From Chitinimonas sp036961565 (GTDB lineage: Bacteria > Pseudomonadota > Gammaproteobacteria > Burkholderiales > Chitinimonadaceae), in NCBI RefSeq assembly GCF_036961565.1, contig NZ_JBAMDD010000021.1, positions 1-64,000 of the forward strand: a DNA stretch of 64,000 bases, in the 5' to 3' direction. This document shows positions 43,899 through 52,900 of the stretch, piece after piece (position 1 is the first letter of the stretch; each line of letters opens with the position of its first letter). Position numbers and translations under genes: made by a program. Below the pieces are notes generated by a model that worked only from the letters and a program-made list of their open reading frames with translations, was not told the origin of the DNA and did no database searches.

Positions 43899-44704
43899 GC
43901 GAAGCGCCACGCAAGGAGGTGGTGCATACCCGCATCTGGCAGGAAGAAGCCGAGCCCGATAACCCCTTTGCCACCCGGGTTGCCCGCTGCCATGGCTACG
44001 ATGTCTATGGCGACATGCTGGGCAAGGCGAGCTGGATAGAGATGGTCTACCTGCTGTTTCGCGGCGAGCGCCCCTCGGCGCAGCAGGCGGCGTTGCTGGA
44101 GACATTGGCCGTGGCCCTGGCCAACCCCGGCCCGCGTGACCCCATGGTGCATGCGGCCATGTGTGGTGGGGTGGGGGGGTCTACTGCAGCAGCCAGTTTG
44201 ATGGCGGCCTTGGCTGTGGGCGCGGGGCAGTATGGCGGGGCACGCGAAGTGTTACTTGCCATGCAGGCCTGGGAGGTGTGCGGGACTGATCTGGCAAAGT
44301 GGCGCCACCACCTGGCCGCACCGCCAGAAACTTTGGTCGATGTCTGGCCTCAGACCGAACATCCACCAGGCTTCGATCCACACGGTGTGACCACACCGCT
44401 ACCGGTGCTGCAACTGCTAGATTGCCTGCAGGCTCGCAGCTCGGGGGGGCAACTGAGTTGGTTGCAGCAAAACCGGGTGGCGCTTGAGTCCATCGTGGGT
44501 AGGCCATTCAATCTGATATTGCCCACTACGGCAGTGTTTTGCGAGCTGGGATTGAGCCCATCCGCTGCTGAGATGATGCACTTGCTGCTGCGGCTGCCTG
44601 GCGCGGCAGCCCATGCGCTGGAGCAATGGGATTATGGCTTCAAGCGCTTCCCGTTCTTTCCTGTTGAGTTGACTGATGATCCTGGTCAGAAGGTGGTGAG
44701 CTGA
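43895..44704 (+). CDS. Citrate-synthase-like protein A (short, catalytic residues altered)
   Basis: 269 residues, about 100-150 shorter than true citrate synthase and close to citryl-CoA lyase size. The fold is recognised from HAAMCGGVGGSTAAASLMAAL and QYGGAREVLLAMQ. The catalytic histidine of LHGGA is replaced by tyrosine (Tyr113 in QYGGA), and the aspartate region reads LILPTTAVFCELGL without an acid. A histidine (His163, GFDPHG) remains near the second histidine position. Start overlaps the TPP enzyme stop (ATGA) and its stop overlaps protein B (TGATG). Possible roles: a C-C lyase or synthase with altered chemistry, or one half of a heteromer. Alignments were done by eye. Confidence 0.75.
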   Translation: MSEAPRKEVVHTRIWQEEAEPDNPFATRVARCHGYDVYGDMLGKASWIEMVYLLFRGERPSAQQAALLETLAVALANPGPRDPMVHAAMCGGVGGSTAAASLMAALAVGAGQYGGAREVLLAMQAWEVCGTDLAKWRHHLAAPPETLVDVWPQTEHPPGFDPHGVTTPLPVLQLLDCLQARSSGGQLSWLQQNRVALESIVGRPFNLILPTTAVFCELGLSPSAAEMMHLLLRLPGAAAHALEQWDYGFKRFPFFPVELTDDPGQKVVS

Positions 44705-45495
44705 TGGGCTATCGACTGTTACAGGAGGCCCATGGCGTTTTGCGGACGCGTATGGGGGCGGCATTTCCGGGAACGCGCGCTGTATTTCGAGGGCATGACC
44801 TGCATCATGATCTGCGCGATCTAGACTGGATGGCGCTTTATCTATTCGGTATTACCGGGCGACAGCACACGCCTGAGCAGATACGAATGCTGCATGCGAT
44901 CTGGGTCTACACCAGCTATCCCGACGCCCGCTTGTGGAACAACCGGGTGGCGGCACTGGCTGGCAGCGTGCGTAGCACGCCACCATTGGCGATGGCAGCG
45001 GCGCTGGCGGTATCCGAAGCGCAGGTTTATGGCGGCCAGGCGGGTGTGCGGGCGATGTCTTTCTTCTTGCGTACCAAGGCGGCGGTCGATGCCGGTGCCG
45101 ATCTGGTGGAATGGGTGAATGCAGAGGCGGAACAGCGCCATATCCTCGGTTATGGCCGGCCCATAGACTCTACGGACGAGCGCATTTACTGGTTGCATCA
45201 ACGGGCACAGGCGCTGGGCTTGGCGGAAGGGCCGTATCTTCGGCTGGCCTTTCAGGTTGAACAGATACTGCTTGCCCGACGTCCGCACCTACGCATGAAC
45301 AATGCGGCCTACACAGCGGCATTGTGCGCGGACATGGGGATGGATGTGGGGGAGTTTCACCTGTTCAGAGTGCCTTTGTTTCTGGCCGGTATGCCGCCGT
45401 GCTATGTCGAAGCCAGAGAGCGACCCGAGGCGACTCTATTACCCTTGTCGTGTAGCGATATTCACTATGAAGGTGTTACAGCGCGGCGCTGGTAA
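44704..45495 (+). CDS. Citrate-synthase-like protein B (short, catalytic residues altered)
   Basis: 263 residues, a second divergent citrate synthase homologue. WNNRVAALAGSVRSTPPLAM and AQVYGGQAGVRAM match the active-site helix region, but the usual LHGGA histidine is Tyr109. The GxGH motif reads GYGRPIDSTDER with Arg152 instead of histidine. The C-terminal aspartate motif reads RMNNAAYTAALCADMGM with no equivalent acid. A histidine-rich HDLHHDLRDLDW segment near residues 31-42 is its own feature. Together with protein A it may form a hetero-oligomer. Translationally coupled to protein A; 104 bases before the TonB receptor gene. Confidence 0.72.
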   Translation: MGYRLLQEAHGVLRTRMGAAFPGTRAVFRGHDLHHDLRDLDWMALYLFGITGRQHTPEQIRMLHAIWVYTSYPDARLWNNRVAALAGSVRSTPPLAMAAALAVSEAQVYGGQAGVRAMSFFLRTKAAVDAGADLVEWVNAEAEQRHILGYGRPIDSTDERIYWLHQRAQALGLAEGPYLRLAFQVEQILLARRPHLRMNNAAYTAALCADMGMDVGEFHLFRVPLFLAGMPPCYVEARERPEATLLPLSCSDIHYEGVTARRW

Positions 45496-45599
45496 GGCGA
45501 CGGGAAGCTTTTGAATATATTGTTCCTATATGTGCAGGCTATCAGGATAGTGCGCCCACCGTTGCACGCATCCACTTGTACTCAGGGACGGAGAAGACA

Positions 45600-47696
45600 A
45601 TGCGGAAAGTTTGTAAGCTGTTACTACCCAATATGTTCGCCGTGGCTTGCATGAGTGCGTTACACGCGGACGAGACGGTAGTCGAAGAAGACCTGGCGCT
45701 GGCCTATGGCGACAAAACCACGGTCAGCATTGCCACCGGTAGCAAGCAGACCCTGCGCCGGGCACCTGCGGTGGCAACGGTGATCACGGCCGAAGACATC
45801 ACGGCCATGGGGGCGCAAGACCTGGACGAGGTGCTGGAGACCGTGCCCGGCATGCATGTGTCCCGCAGCCCTAACTCCTACACGCCTATTTATGTGGTAC
45901 GTGGGATATTCAGCCAGCAGGGACCGCAGACATTGATGCTGCTCAATGGCGTCCCCATGACGACCGTGTTTACTGGTAATCGCGGCAATATCTGGGGTGG
46001 GATGCCGGTAGAGCATATTGCCCGGATTGAAGTGATTCGCGGCCCCGGCTCTGCACTCTATGGTGCCGATGCATATAGCGGTGTCATCAATATCATCACC
46101 AAGGCGGCAGGTAGTTATTCTGGGACTGAGCTTGGCGTGCGTACTGGCGCCTTTGATAGCCAGGACCTATGGCTGCAACATGGCGGGCAATGGGGAGGGG
46201 TGGATATTGCAGCCTATCTGCGTCTGGGTAGTACTGATGGTTACAAGGAAGTCATTACGTCGGATGCCCAGACCCGCAACGACGCTACCTTTGGTACGCG
46301 CGCCAGCCTTGCTCCTGGCGCCGTGAGTACTGGACGCGACGCTGTCGATGCCAGTCTTGACATCGCTTACTCGAAATCGCGTATTCGAGTGGCCTACAAG
46401 TTACGCGACAAGCTGGGTACAGGGCCAGGTATCGCCTCTGCACTCGACCCTACAGGTAATAGTCGCAGTCAGCGCTTCTCGATGGACTACGGCTGGACGG
46501 ATGCGCAGTTGACGCCCAACTGGGGGGTAGGGGTCAATGCAAGCTACGCGCATTATTCTGAGGTATTCAACAACCTTGTACTTTTCCCTGCGGGCACTCG
46601 CTTTCCAACCGGGACGTTTACCAACGGCATGATTGGCTCTCCCAATCGATGGGACCGGCAATTCCGGGTGTCGGCCTATGCAACCTATTCGGGCTGGCAA
46701 GGGCATCTGTGGCGGTTTGGGATGGGGCATGATGACCTGAACCTCTACAAGACCCAGGAAATCAAGAATTTTACCTTCCTGCCTAATGGGCTGCCTGTGC
46801 CCTTGGGGGAAATGCGGGACTTTAGCCATACGGCGCCGTTCATGTTACCTAACCGCCGGCGGGTCAATTACGTCTATGCGCAGGATGAGTGGGGGCTCGC
46901 CAAGGATTGGGCGTTGACTGCGGGTGTGCGGTATGACCGCTACTCCGACTTTGGCAGCACCACCAATCCCCGGTTGGCGCTGGTTTGGGATGTCGATTAC
47001 AACCTGACGGCCAAGCTACTTTATGGTCAGGCTTTCCGCGCGCCTGCATTCAATGAGCTTTACAGCATCAATAACCCGACGGTTCGAGGCAACCCCGGCC
47101 TGGAGCCGGAAACCATCAAGACTCTGGAGGCCGCATTTGCCTGGCAGCCAAGTCGTCAAACGCATGTGAATCTGACGCTGTTCCGTAGCAGGTTGAAGGA
47201 CATTATTCGAACCGTGCCGAACAGCACACCTGGGACGGGTGCGACCTACTTCAATATCGGCAGCCAGAAGGGGCATGGTTTTGAGTTGGAGACCGCTTGG
47301 GATGTAGATAGTAAATTGAAACTGTCAGCTTTCTATGCCCATCAACGGTCAACTGATGGTACGACCTTGCAGGATGCAGGGAATGCACCGCGCAAGCACG
47401 CTTATGCCCGTGTCGACTGGAAGTTTTTCGACGGTTGGCAATTGGGAGGGCAGGCCAATCACATAGCAGACCGTAAACGGGTTGCCGGTGATGCACGTCC
47501 CGCAGTGCCCGACTACACCACATTGGATCTGACACTGCACAAGCGCATGGGTGAAAAAGGATGGACGTTCTCAGGTTCCTTGCGTAATGCCTTCGATGAG
47601 GATGTACGTGAGCCCAGCCTGGCTCCAGGCTTGATACGCTACGATCTCCCCATGGCTGGCAGGGCCTGGTATGTGCAGGCGAGCTATACGATGTGA
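45600..47696 (+). CDS. TonB-dependent outer-membrane receptor
   Basis: 698 residues from the ATG at 45600 (GGAG upstream). Signal peptide of about 22 residues, plug domain (about 45-150) with VATVITAEDI, VPGMHVSRSPN and IEVIRGPGSALYGADAYSGVIN (partial match sufficient), then a 22-strand barrel. The last residues are YVQASYTM, ending in Met instead of the usual aromatic residue recognised by BamA. A TonB box may lie in TTVSIATG. Such receptors import siderophores, vitamins or glycans. It follows the TPP/citrate-synthase-like genes on the same strand, so it may import a substrate or product of that pathway. Confidence 0.9.
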   Translation: MRKVCKLLLPNMFAVACMSALHADETVVEEDLALAYGDKTTVSIATGSKQTLRRAPAVATVITAEDITAMGAQDLDEVLETVPGMHVSRSPNSYTPIYVVRGIFSQQGPQTLMLLNGVPMTTVFTGNRGNIWGGMPVEHIARIEVIRGPGSALYGADAYSGVINIITKAAGSYSGTELGVRTGAFDSQDLWLQHGGQWGGVDIAAYLRLGSTDGYKEVITSDAQTRNDATFGTRASLAPGAVSTGRDAVDASLDIAYSKSRIRVAYKLRDKLGTGPGIASALDPTGNSRSQRFSMDYGWTDAQLTPNWGVGVNASYAHYSEVFNNLVLFPAGTRFPTGTFTNGMIGSPNRWDRQFRVSAYATYSGWQGHLWRFGMGHDDLNLYKTQEIKNFTFLPNGLPVPLGEMRDFSHTAPFMLPNRRRVNYVYAQDEWGLAKDWALTAGVRYDRYSDFGSTTNPRLALVWDVDYNLTAKLLYGQAFRAPAFNELYSINNPTVRGNPGLEPETIKTLEAAFAWQPSRQTHVNLTLFRSRLKDIIRTVPNSTPGTGATYFNIGSQKGHGFELETAWDVDSKLKLSAFYAHQRSTDGTTLQDAGNAPRKHAYARVDWKFFDGWQLGGQANHIADRKRVAGDARPAVPDYTTLDLTLHKRMGEKGWTFSGSLRNAFDEDVREPSLAPGLIRYDLPMAGRAWYVQASYTM

Positions 47697-47706
47697 TGCA
47701 GCGCGG

Positions 47707-47723
47707 CCGAACAAGGCGTTCGG
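47707..47723 (+). terminator. Hairpin between the receptor and SDR genes
   Basis: CCGAAC-AAGGC-GTTCGG, a 6-base stem extended by GG/CC across a bulge, 11 bases after the receptor stop, followed by CCAGGTTTACC. It may terminate or merely attenuate, because the SDR gene starts 34 bases later. Confidence 0.5.
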
Positions 47724-47756
47724 TCCAGGTTTACCCATTAGCCTTCGGAGTCATGA

Positions 47757-48515
47757 ATGCAGCGATTACTAGGAAAGCGGGCACTGATAACAGGTGGGAA
47801 CAACGGCATAGGCTATGCCACGGCCAAGCTGTTTGTGGCTGAGGGGGCGCAATTGGCCATTACCGGGCGCGACGTCGATAGCCTAGAACAGGCGCGCAGC
47901 TCGCTGGGGGAGTCGGTACGGGCATTTCGTAGTGATGCAGGCCGGATGGACGATATAGACCGGCTGATGCAGGAGGTGGGGGCGGCATTCGGCCAGCTGG
48001 ATGTGCTGTTTGTCAACGCAGGCAACTCTCAGCCCGCTCCGTTCGAACGAGTGACCGAAGCAGAGTTTGACGAGATGAACGCCAGCCTGTTCAAAGGCGT
48101 CTTCTTTACCATACAGAAAGCGTTGCCATTGCTGACACCTGGCGCATCGATAGTGGTGACAACTTCCATCTCAAACCAGAAAGGCTCACCGAACTTCAGT
48201 GTCTATGCAGCCTGCAAGGCTGCGCAGTATTCCCTGGTCAAGACCCTGGGTATAGAGCTGATGGCGAAAGGAATACGCATCAATGCAGTCAGCCCTGGGC
48301 CGATTAACACGCCCAAATTTGGTACGCGATGGGGGATGCCCATAGAATCGGTCAAGGCGGCCAGAGAACATTTTGTCAGCAAGGCACCCATCAAGCGCTT
48401 CGGCGAGCCTGAGGAGGTCGCGCGCGCCGTTCTTTTCCTGGCCAGCGATGAGTCTTCATACATTGTTGGTACTGAGCTGGTGGTCGATGGTGGCACGGTG
48501 TTACCGTTGCAGTAA
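47757..48515 (+). CDS. Short-chain dehydrogenase/reductase
   Basis: 252 residues, classical SDR. Cofactor motif TGGNNGIG (residues 13-20), NAG in FVNAGNSQ, catalytic Ser in TTSISNQKG and YAACK for Tyr/Lys, then PGPINTP. An arginine in ITGRD after strand 2 suggests NADP preference. GGAG lies six bases before the ATG at 47757. Substrate unknown. It follows the TonB receptor in the same direction and could belong to the TPP/citrate-synthase-like gene set. Confidence 0.9.
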   Translation: MQRLLGKRALITGGNNGIGYATAKLFVAEGAQLAITGRDVDSLEQARSSLGESVRAFRSDAGRMDDIDRLMQEVGAAFGQLDVLFVNAGNSQPAPFERVTEAEFDEMNASLFKGVFFTIQKALPLLTPGASIVVTTSISNQKGSPNFSVYAACKAAQYSLVKTLGIELMAKGIRINAVSPGPINTPKFGTRWGMPIESVKAAREHFVSKAPIKRFGEPEEVARAVLFLASDESSYIVGTELVVDGGTVLPLQ

Positions 48516-48559
48516 CCGCGACTCGTGACTTGGGCGAGCCATGGTGCTGAACCAGCTAC

Positions 48560-48574
48560 CTATACTGCGTATAG
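48560..48574. promoter_or_regulatory. Inverted repeat upstream of the binding-protein/kinase operon
   Basis: CTATAC-TGC-GTATAG, a perfect 6-base inverted repeat with 3-base centre, 122 bases before the binding-protein start. It resembles an operator or overlapping -10 elements. The rest of 48516-48695 has no other clear signal. Confidence 0.35.
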
Positions 48575-48695
48575 TACTGGCGAAACTTGCAAGGCGCGTC
48601 ATGCATGGGTGCTTGGAAACCCGCAATACGTTACCGTGGATACTCGGCATATATTCTGCAGATACACATACAGCTTGCCTATCTGATGAGGTGGC

Positions 48696-49898
48696 ATGCA
48701 TAAGGCTATGAATAACGTAGCAGCAAGGCTGCGAGCCTGCGTTGTCCCGTGCGCCAGCCCAATGGCAAGGTGCTGCGCCATGCTGGGCCTGCTTGGCCCA
48801 TGTACCGCCCATGCAGTTGCAAGTTGGACTAATGCAGCACCATTGACGAGTTCGGTGGCAGTAAGCCAGCTACCTTACTGGCTGGCAGCGGACGACGCCC
48901 GTGCTTTGAAGAACATTGGTGACGCGCCTGTCGACGTCGCCCTCTTCCGCGTCGCCTTCAATGGCCAGAAAGCCGAGCTGGTCGCTATGGCCGCAGGGCC
49001 ACAGCAAAGCAGCCTGCTGCGGCTGGCTGCGCTGAGCGGTAGTCAGATTGCGGTGTTGTATCCCGATATCGGCGAGCCCTATCGCAGTGTGTTCACCAAG
49101 ATTATCGAGGGCATAGAGGACAAGGCCCGTGTGCGGGTAGCTAGCTATGCCGTCGGCAATAAACTGAATACTCAGGAGCTGGCTGGCGAGCTCAAGCGCC
49201 AGAACGTGCGGGCCGTGATTGCCCTGGGCCGCAATGGCCTGCGGGCGGCCAATGCCCTGGAGGGCAGCAATCTGAGCATCGTCGCCGGTGGGGTGCTGGC
49301 AGTGCCCGAGAGCGAGGCCCGTGGCGTTGCCGTGCATAGCCTGGCGCCCGACCCTGAACTGATGTTTGCCCGGCTCAAGCTGCTGGTGCCACAGGCACGC
49401 CGCGTCTATGTGGTGTGCGACCCGAGGCAGAACGCCTGGCTGATGCAGCTGGCCCGCACGGCGGCCAAGGCGCAGGGCTTGGAGCTGCAGGTGCGCGAGG
49501 CGACCGACCTCAAGACGGCCATGCAACACTACCAGAGTATCTTCAGCAGCAGTGATGCACGCCACGATACGGTCTGGCTGCCGCAGGACAGCACCACGGT
49601 AGAGGAATCGGCTGTGCTGCCGCTGGTCCTGCAAGAGGCCTGGAATCGCAATATCGCGGTGTTCTCCAGCAGTCTGAGCCACGTCAAGCGCGGCGTGCTG
49701 TTCTCCTTGTACCCCGACAATATGGGCCTGGGCCGTAACCTGGCGCAGGTTGCACTCGCCAATGCCGATGGTGCCAGCGGCTTGGTACCGTTGAAGGATG
49801 TTCTGGTGGCGGTCAATCTGCGTACCGCCAGCCACCTGGGACTGAATCTTGGCAACAAGCCTCAGCAAAATTTCGACCTGGTTTTTCCTGAGCCTTGA
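48696..49898 (+). CDS. ABC-type substrate-binding protein (ABC_sub_bind family)
   Basis: 400 residues. The N-terminus has a long signal sequence (about 1-40, ending near CTAHA), so it is periplasmic; GAGG precedes the ATG at 48696. The fold is the ABC_sub_bind (TrpX-like) type with two Rossmann lobes, including QIAVLYPDIGEPYRSVFTKI, VRAVIALGRNGLRAA and YVVCDPRQNAWL. No permease or ATPase genes are nearby. It ends 5 bases before a giant sensor kinase, so it most likely presents its ligand to that sensor instead of a transporter. Confidence 0.85.
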   Translation: MHKAMNNVAARLRACVVPCASPMARCCAMLGLLGPCTAHAVASWTNAAPLTSSVAVSQLPYWLAADDARALKNIGDAPVDVALFRVAFNGQKAELVAMAAGPQQSSLLRLAALSGSQIAVLYPDIGEPYRSVFTKIIEGIEDKARVRVASYAVGNKLNTQELAGELKRQNVRAVIALGRNGLRAANALEGSNLSIVAGGVLAVPESEARGVAVHSLAPDPELMFARLKLLVPQARRVYVVCDPRQNAWLMQLARTAAKAQGLELQVREATDLKTAMQHYQSIFSSSDARHDTVWLPQDSTTVEESAVLPLVLQEAWNRNIAVFSSSLSHVKRGVLFSLYPDNMGLGRNLAQVALANADGASGLVPLKDVLVAVNLRTASHLGLNLGNKPQQNFDLVFPEP

Positions 49899-49903
49899 TT
49901 GCA

Positions 49904-52900
49904 ATGAAGCTAGTCGACAAATTCCTGCATAACGCCGACTTCCGGCAACAGATCAGCATCGCGGTGACCGCTGGGGTGCTGTGCCTGGCCTTGCTGTCGT
50001 CCATGGCCAGCTCCTGGCAGGGTAGCAGCCAGATACGGCAATTGCTTCGCGGCCAGGGCGAGGGGGTGACGGAGAGCCTGGCGCGCCAAAGCAAGCTGGC
50101 CCTGCTGTACGACGCTGCCGAGAATGCCAATGCGGCGGTTGAGGTGGCGCTGGCTTTCCCTGACGTCAGCCGGGTGGAGATACGCCATGCCAATGGCCGG
50201 CTGCTGCTGGCCAGGGACAGGGACGGCAGGGTGGTGCAATTGGCTGATGAAATAGCGGTCAAGGTAGGCCAGGTCATGCTCGAAGGCGAGACCGATGAGG
50301 CCTGGCGTTTCATCGCCCCGGTCATGGGCAAGGAAGGCGGCGAGGCCTCGCCTTTTGCCGTAGAGGAGCAAAAGAGCGAGCGTATAGGCTATGTGCGGGT
50401 GGTGCAGAGCAAGGCCACACTCAAGCGCATGGTGACCGAAGTCTTTGTCGTCAACTTTGCTACCGGCTTCCTGGCGGCCTTTGTGCTGTTGTTCCTGATA
50501 CGGCTGCTGACCCGCAGGCTCAGCCGTCCGTTGGCGCAATTGGCGCAGCGCATGGCGCAGGCCGAGCAGGGGCAGGCGGGGGTGCGGGCCGATCTGGCAG
50601 GCCCCCACGATATTGCCGAGATGGCCCAGGCCTTCAACAGCATGATTGCCGTGCTGGAGGCGCGCGAACAGGAGCTGCGCGAGGCGCGCGACGAGGCCAT
50701 GCGCTTTGCTACGCTCAAGGCCGAGTTTGCTGCCACCGTCAGTCACGAGATACGCACGCCCCTCAATGGCGTGATCGGCACGCTGGATATCCTGATCTCT
50801 ACCCCCATGCCGGCCAAGCAGCGCCAGTTTGTGCAGATGGCTTGGGATTCCTCGCAATACCTGCTGGATCTGGTCAACAACATCCTGGACTTCTCACGGC
50901 TGGAAGCCGGCAAGCTGGAACTGGAGTTGACCGACTACAACCCCCGCCGCCTGAGCGAGGATGTGATCGAGCTGCTGGCGCCACAAGCCCATCAGAAAGG
51001 CCTGGACCTGGCCTATCTGGCTGCGCCGGACGTGCCCGTCAAGGTTAAGGGCGACCCCACCCGCATACGCCAGGTGCTGACCAATCTGGTCGGCAATGCC
51101 ATCAAGTTCACCGAGCACGGTGAGGTGGTCGTGAAGGTAGCGCTGGCGGATGCCGACACCTTGCGCTTTGAAGTGGTGGATACCGGCATAGGCATGAACG
51201 AGCAGGCCCAGTCACGCATCTTTGACTCGTTTACCCAGGGCGATACCTCGACTACCCGTCGCTTCGGCGGCTCTGGCCTGGGTTTGTCCATCTGCCGCCA
51301 ATTGGTGGGGTTGATGGGTGGCGAGATCAATGTGGAAAGCGCCGACGGCAAGGGCAGCCGGTTCTGGTTCACCCTGCCGTTGCAGGCTGCCAGCGAGATA
51401 CCCAGCGTGCCAGAGCGGCAACCCGGCTGGCAGGGGCGTAGCGTGCTGCTGGTGGAGGAAAGTGCGGCGGTACGGCATTTTCTGGAGCAGTCGCTGGCTA
51501 ACTGGGGCTTTGTCTGTACGGCGGCCCAAGGCAGCGCCGAGGCACTGGCCTGGCTCAAGGCACAGGCTAAAGCCGGCACAGCATGCAGCCTGGTGATACT
51601 GGATAGCGACTTCGCCAGCCCCGAGGGCGGCAACCTGCCACAGCAGATACGCGCCGACGAGGCATTGCGCGACACCTACATCATCGCCATGAACCGGTTG
51701 GGCGTGGCACCAGCGGCGCAACAGGGCGTGGATGCGCTGTTGAGCAAGCCCCTGCGGATGGAAAAACTGCTGGCCTGCATAGCCGAACAGGATCAGCAGG
51801 CGTCGTTGCCCTTGGTGGTGGAAGCGCCCCGTTTGGCAGGGCGCTGCCGGGTGCTGGTGGCCGAGGACAACCGTACCAATCAGGCTATCGCCGAAAGCAT
51901 GCTGGCCATGCTGGGATGCCAGGTCGAGATCGTGGGCGATGGCCATGAAGCCCTGCGGGCATTCAAGCGGCAACGGTACGATCTGGTGCTGATGGATTGC
52001 AATATGCCGCATATGGATGGCTACCAGGCGACGGCGGCGATCCGGGCGATGGAGGCCGAAGGCGGCGGCCGTGTGCCCATTGTGGCCATGACGGCCAATA
52101 TCCAGCGCGGTGATATAGAAAAATGCCTGGCGGCCGGCATGGATGACCATCTGCCCAAGCCGCTGACGCTGGGAGCGGTAGGCAGCATGATAGGCCAATG
52201 GGCCAAGCTGCCGGTGGTGCTGCCCAACGATGGCAGCGTGGCAGTAGAGCAGCCGGCAGCCGATAACCGCGAACCGCTGGATACCGTGGCGTTCGGCAAG
52301 CTGCGTGAGGCGCTGGGCGAGCGTATCAATCAGGCGGTGGAGCCCTATCTGGAAGATATGCCGGTTTACCTGGAGGCCCTGGCACAGTCTGCCACCGCCC
52401 AGGACGCAGCACGCCTGCGCCAGACAGCGCACGCCATCAAGGGTGCCAGCAGCACGCTGGGGGCGGGTGCCGTAGCCAGCCTGGCACGCGAGATCGAGGC
52501 GCTGGCCGAAGTGGGGCAGACCGAGAATGCTGAATCCTTGCTCAGCCGTCTGCATGCCGAATACGCGTTGACCAAGCAGGCCCTGCTGCAGGAGCTGAAG
52601 GGCGCGCAGGCCTCGTTGCTGGAGAGCACCGGCGATGCCGGCCTGGTGCTGGTGGTGGACGACGACCGCAGCACACGCTCGGCTTTGCGCCATGCGCTGG
52701 AGCGCGGTGGCTTCCAGGTGGTGGAAGCCGGCGATGGCAACGAGGCACTGGCCTTGCTGGGCCAGTGTGCCCCCGATGTGATCCTGATGGATGGCCTGAT
52801 GCCCGGCATGGATGGCTTCACCGCTTGCGCCCGCCTGCAAGAGATGCCGGAATACCGCGATATCCCGGTGCTGATGATTACCGCGCTGGATGACAACCAG

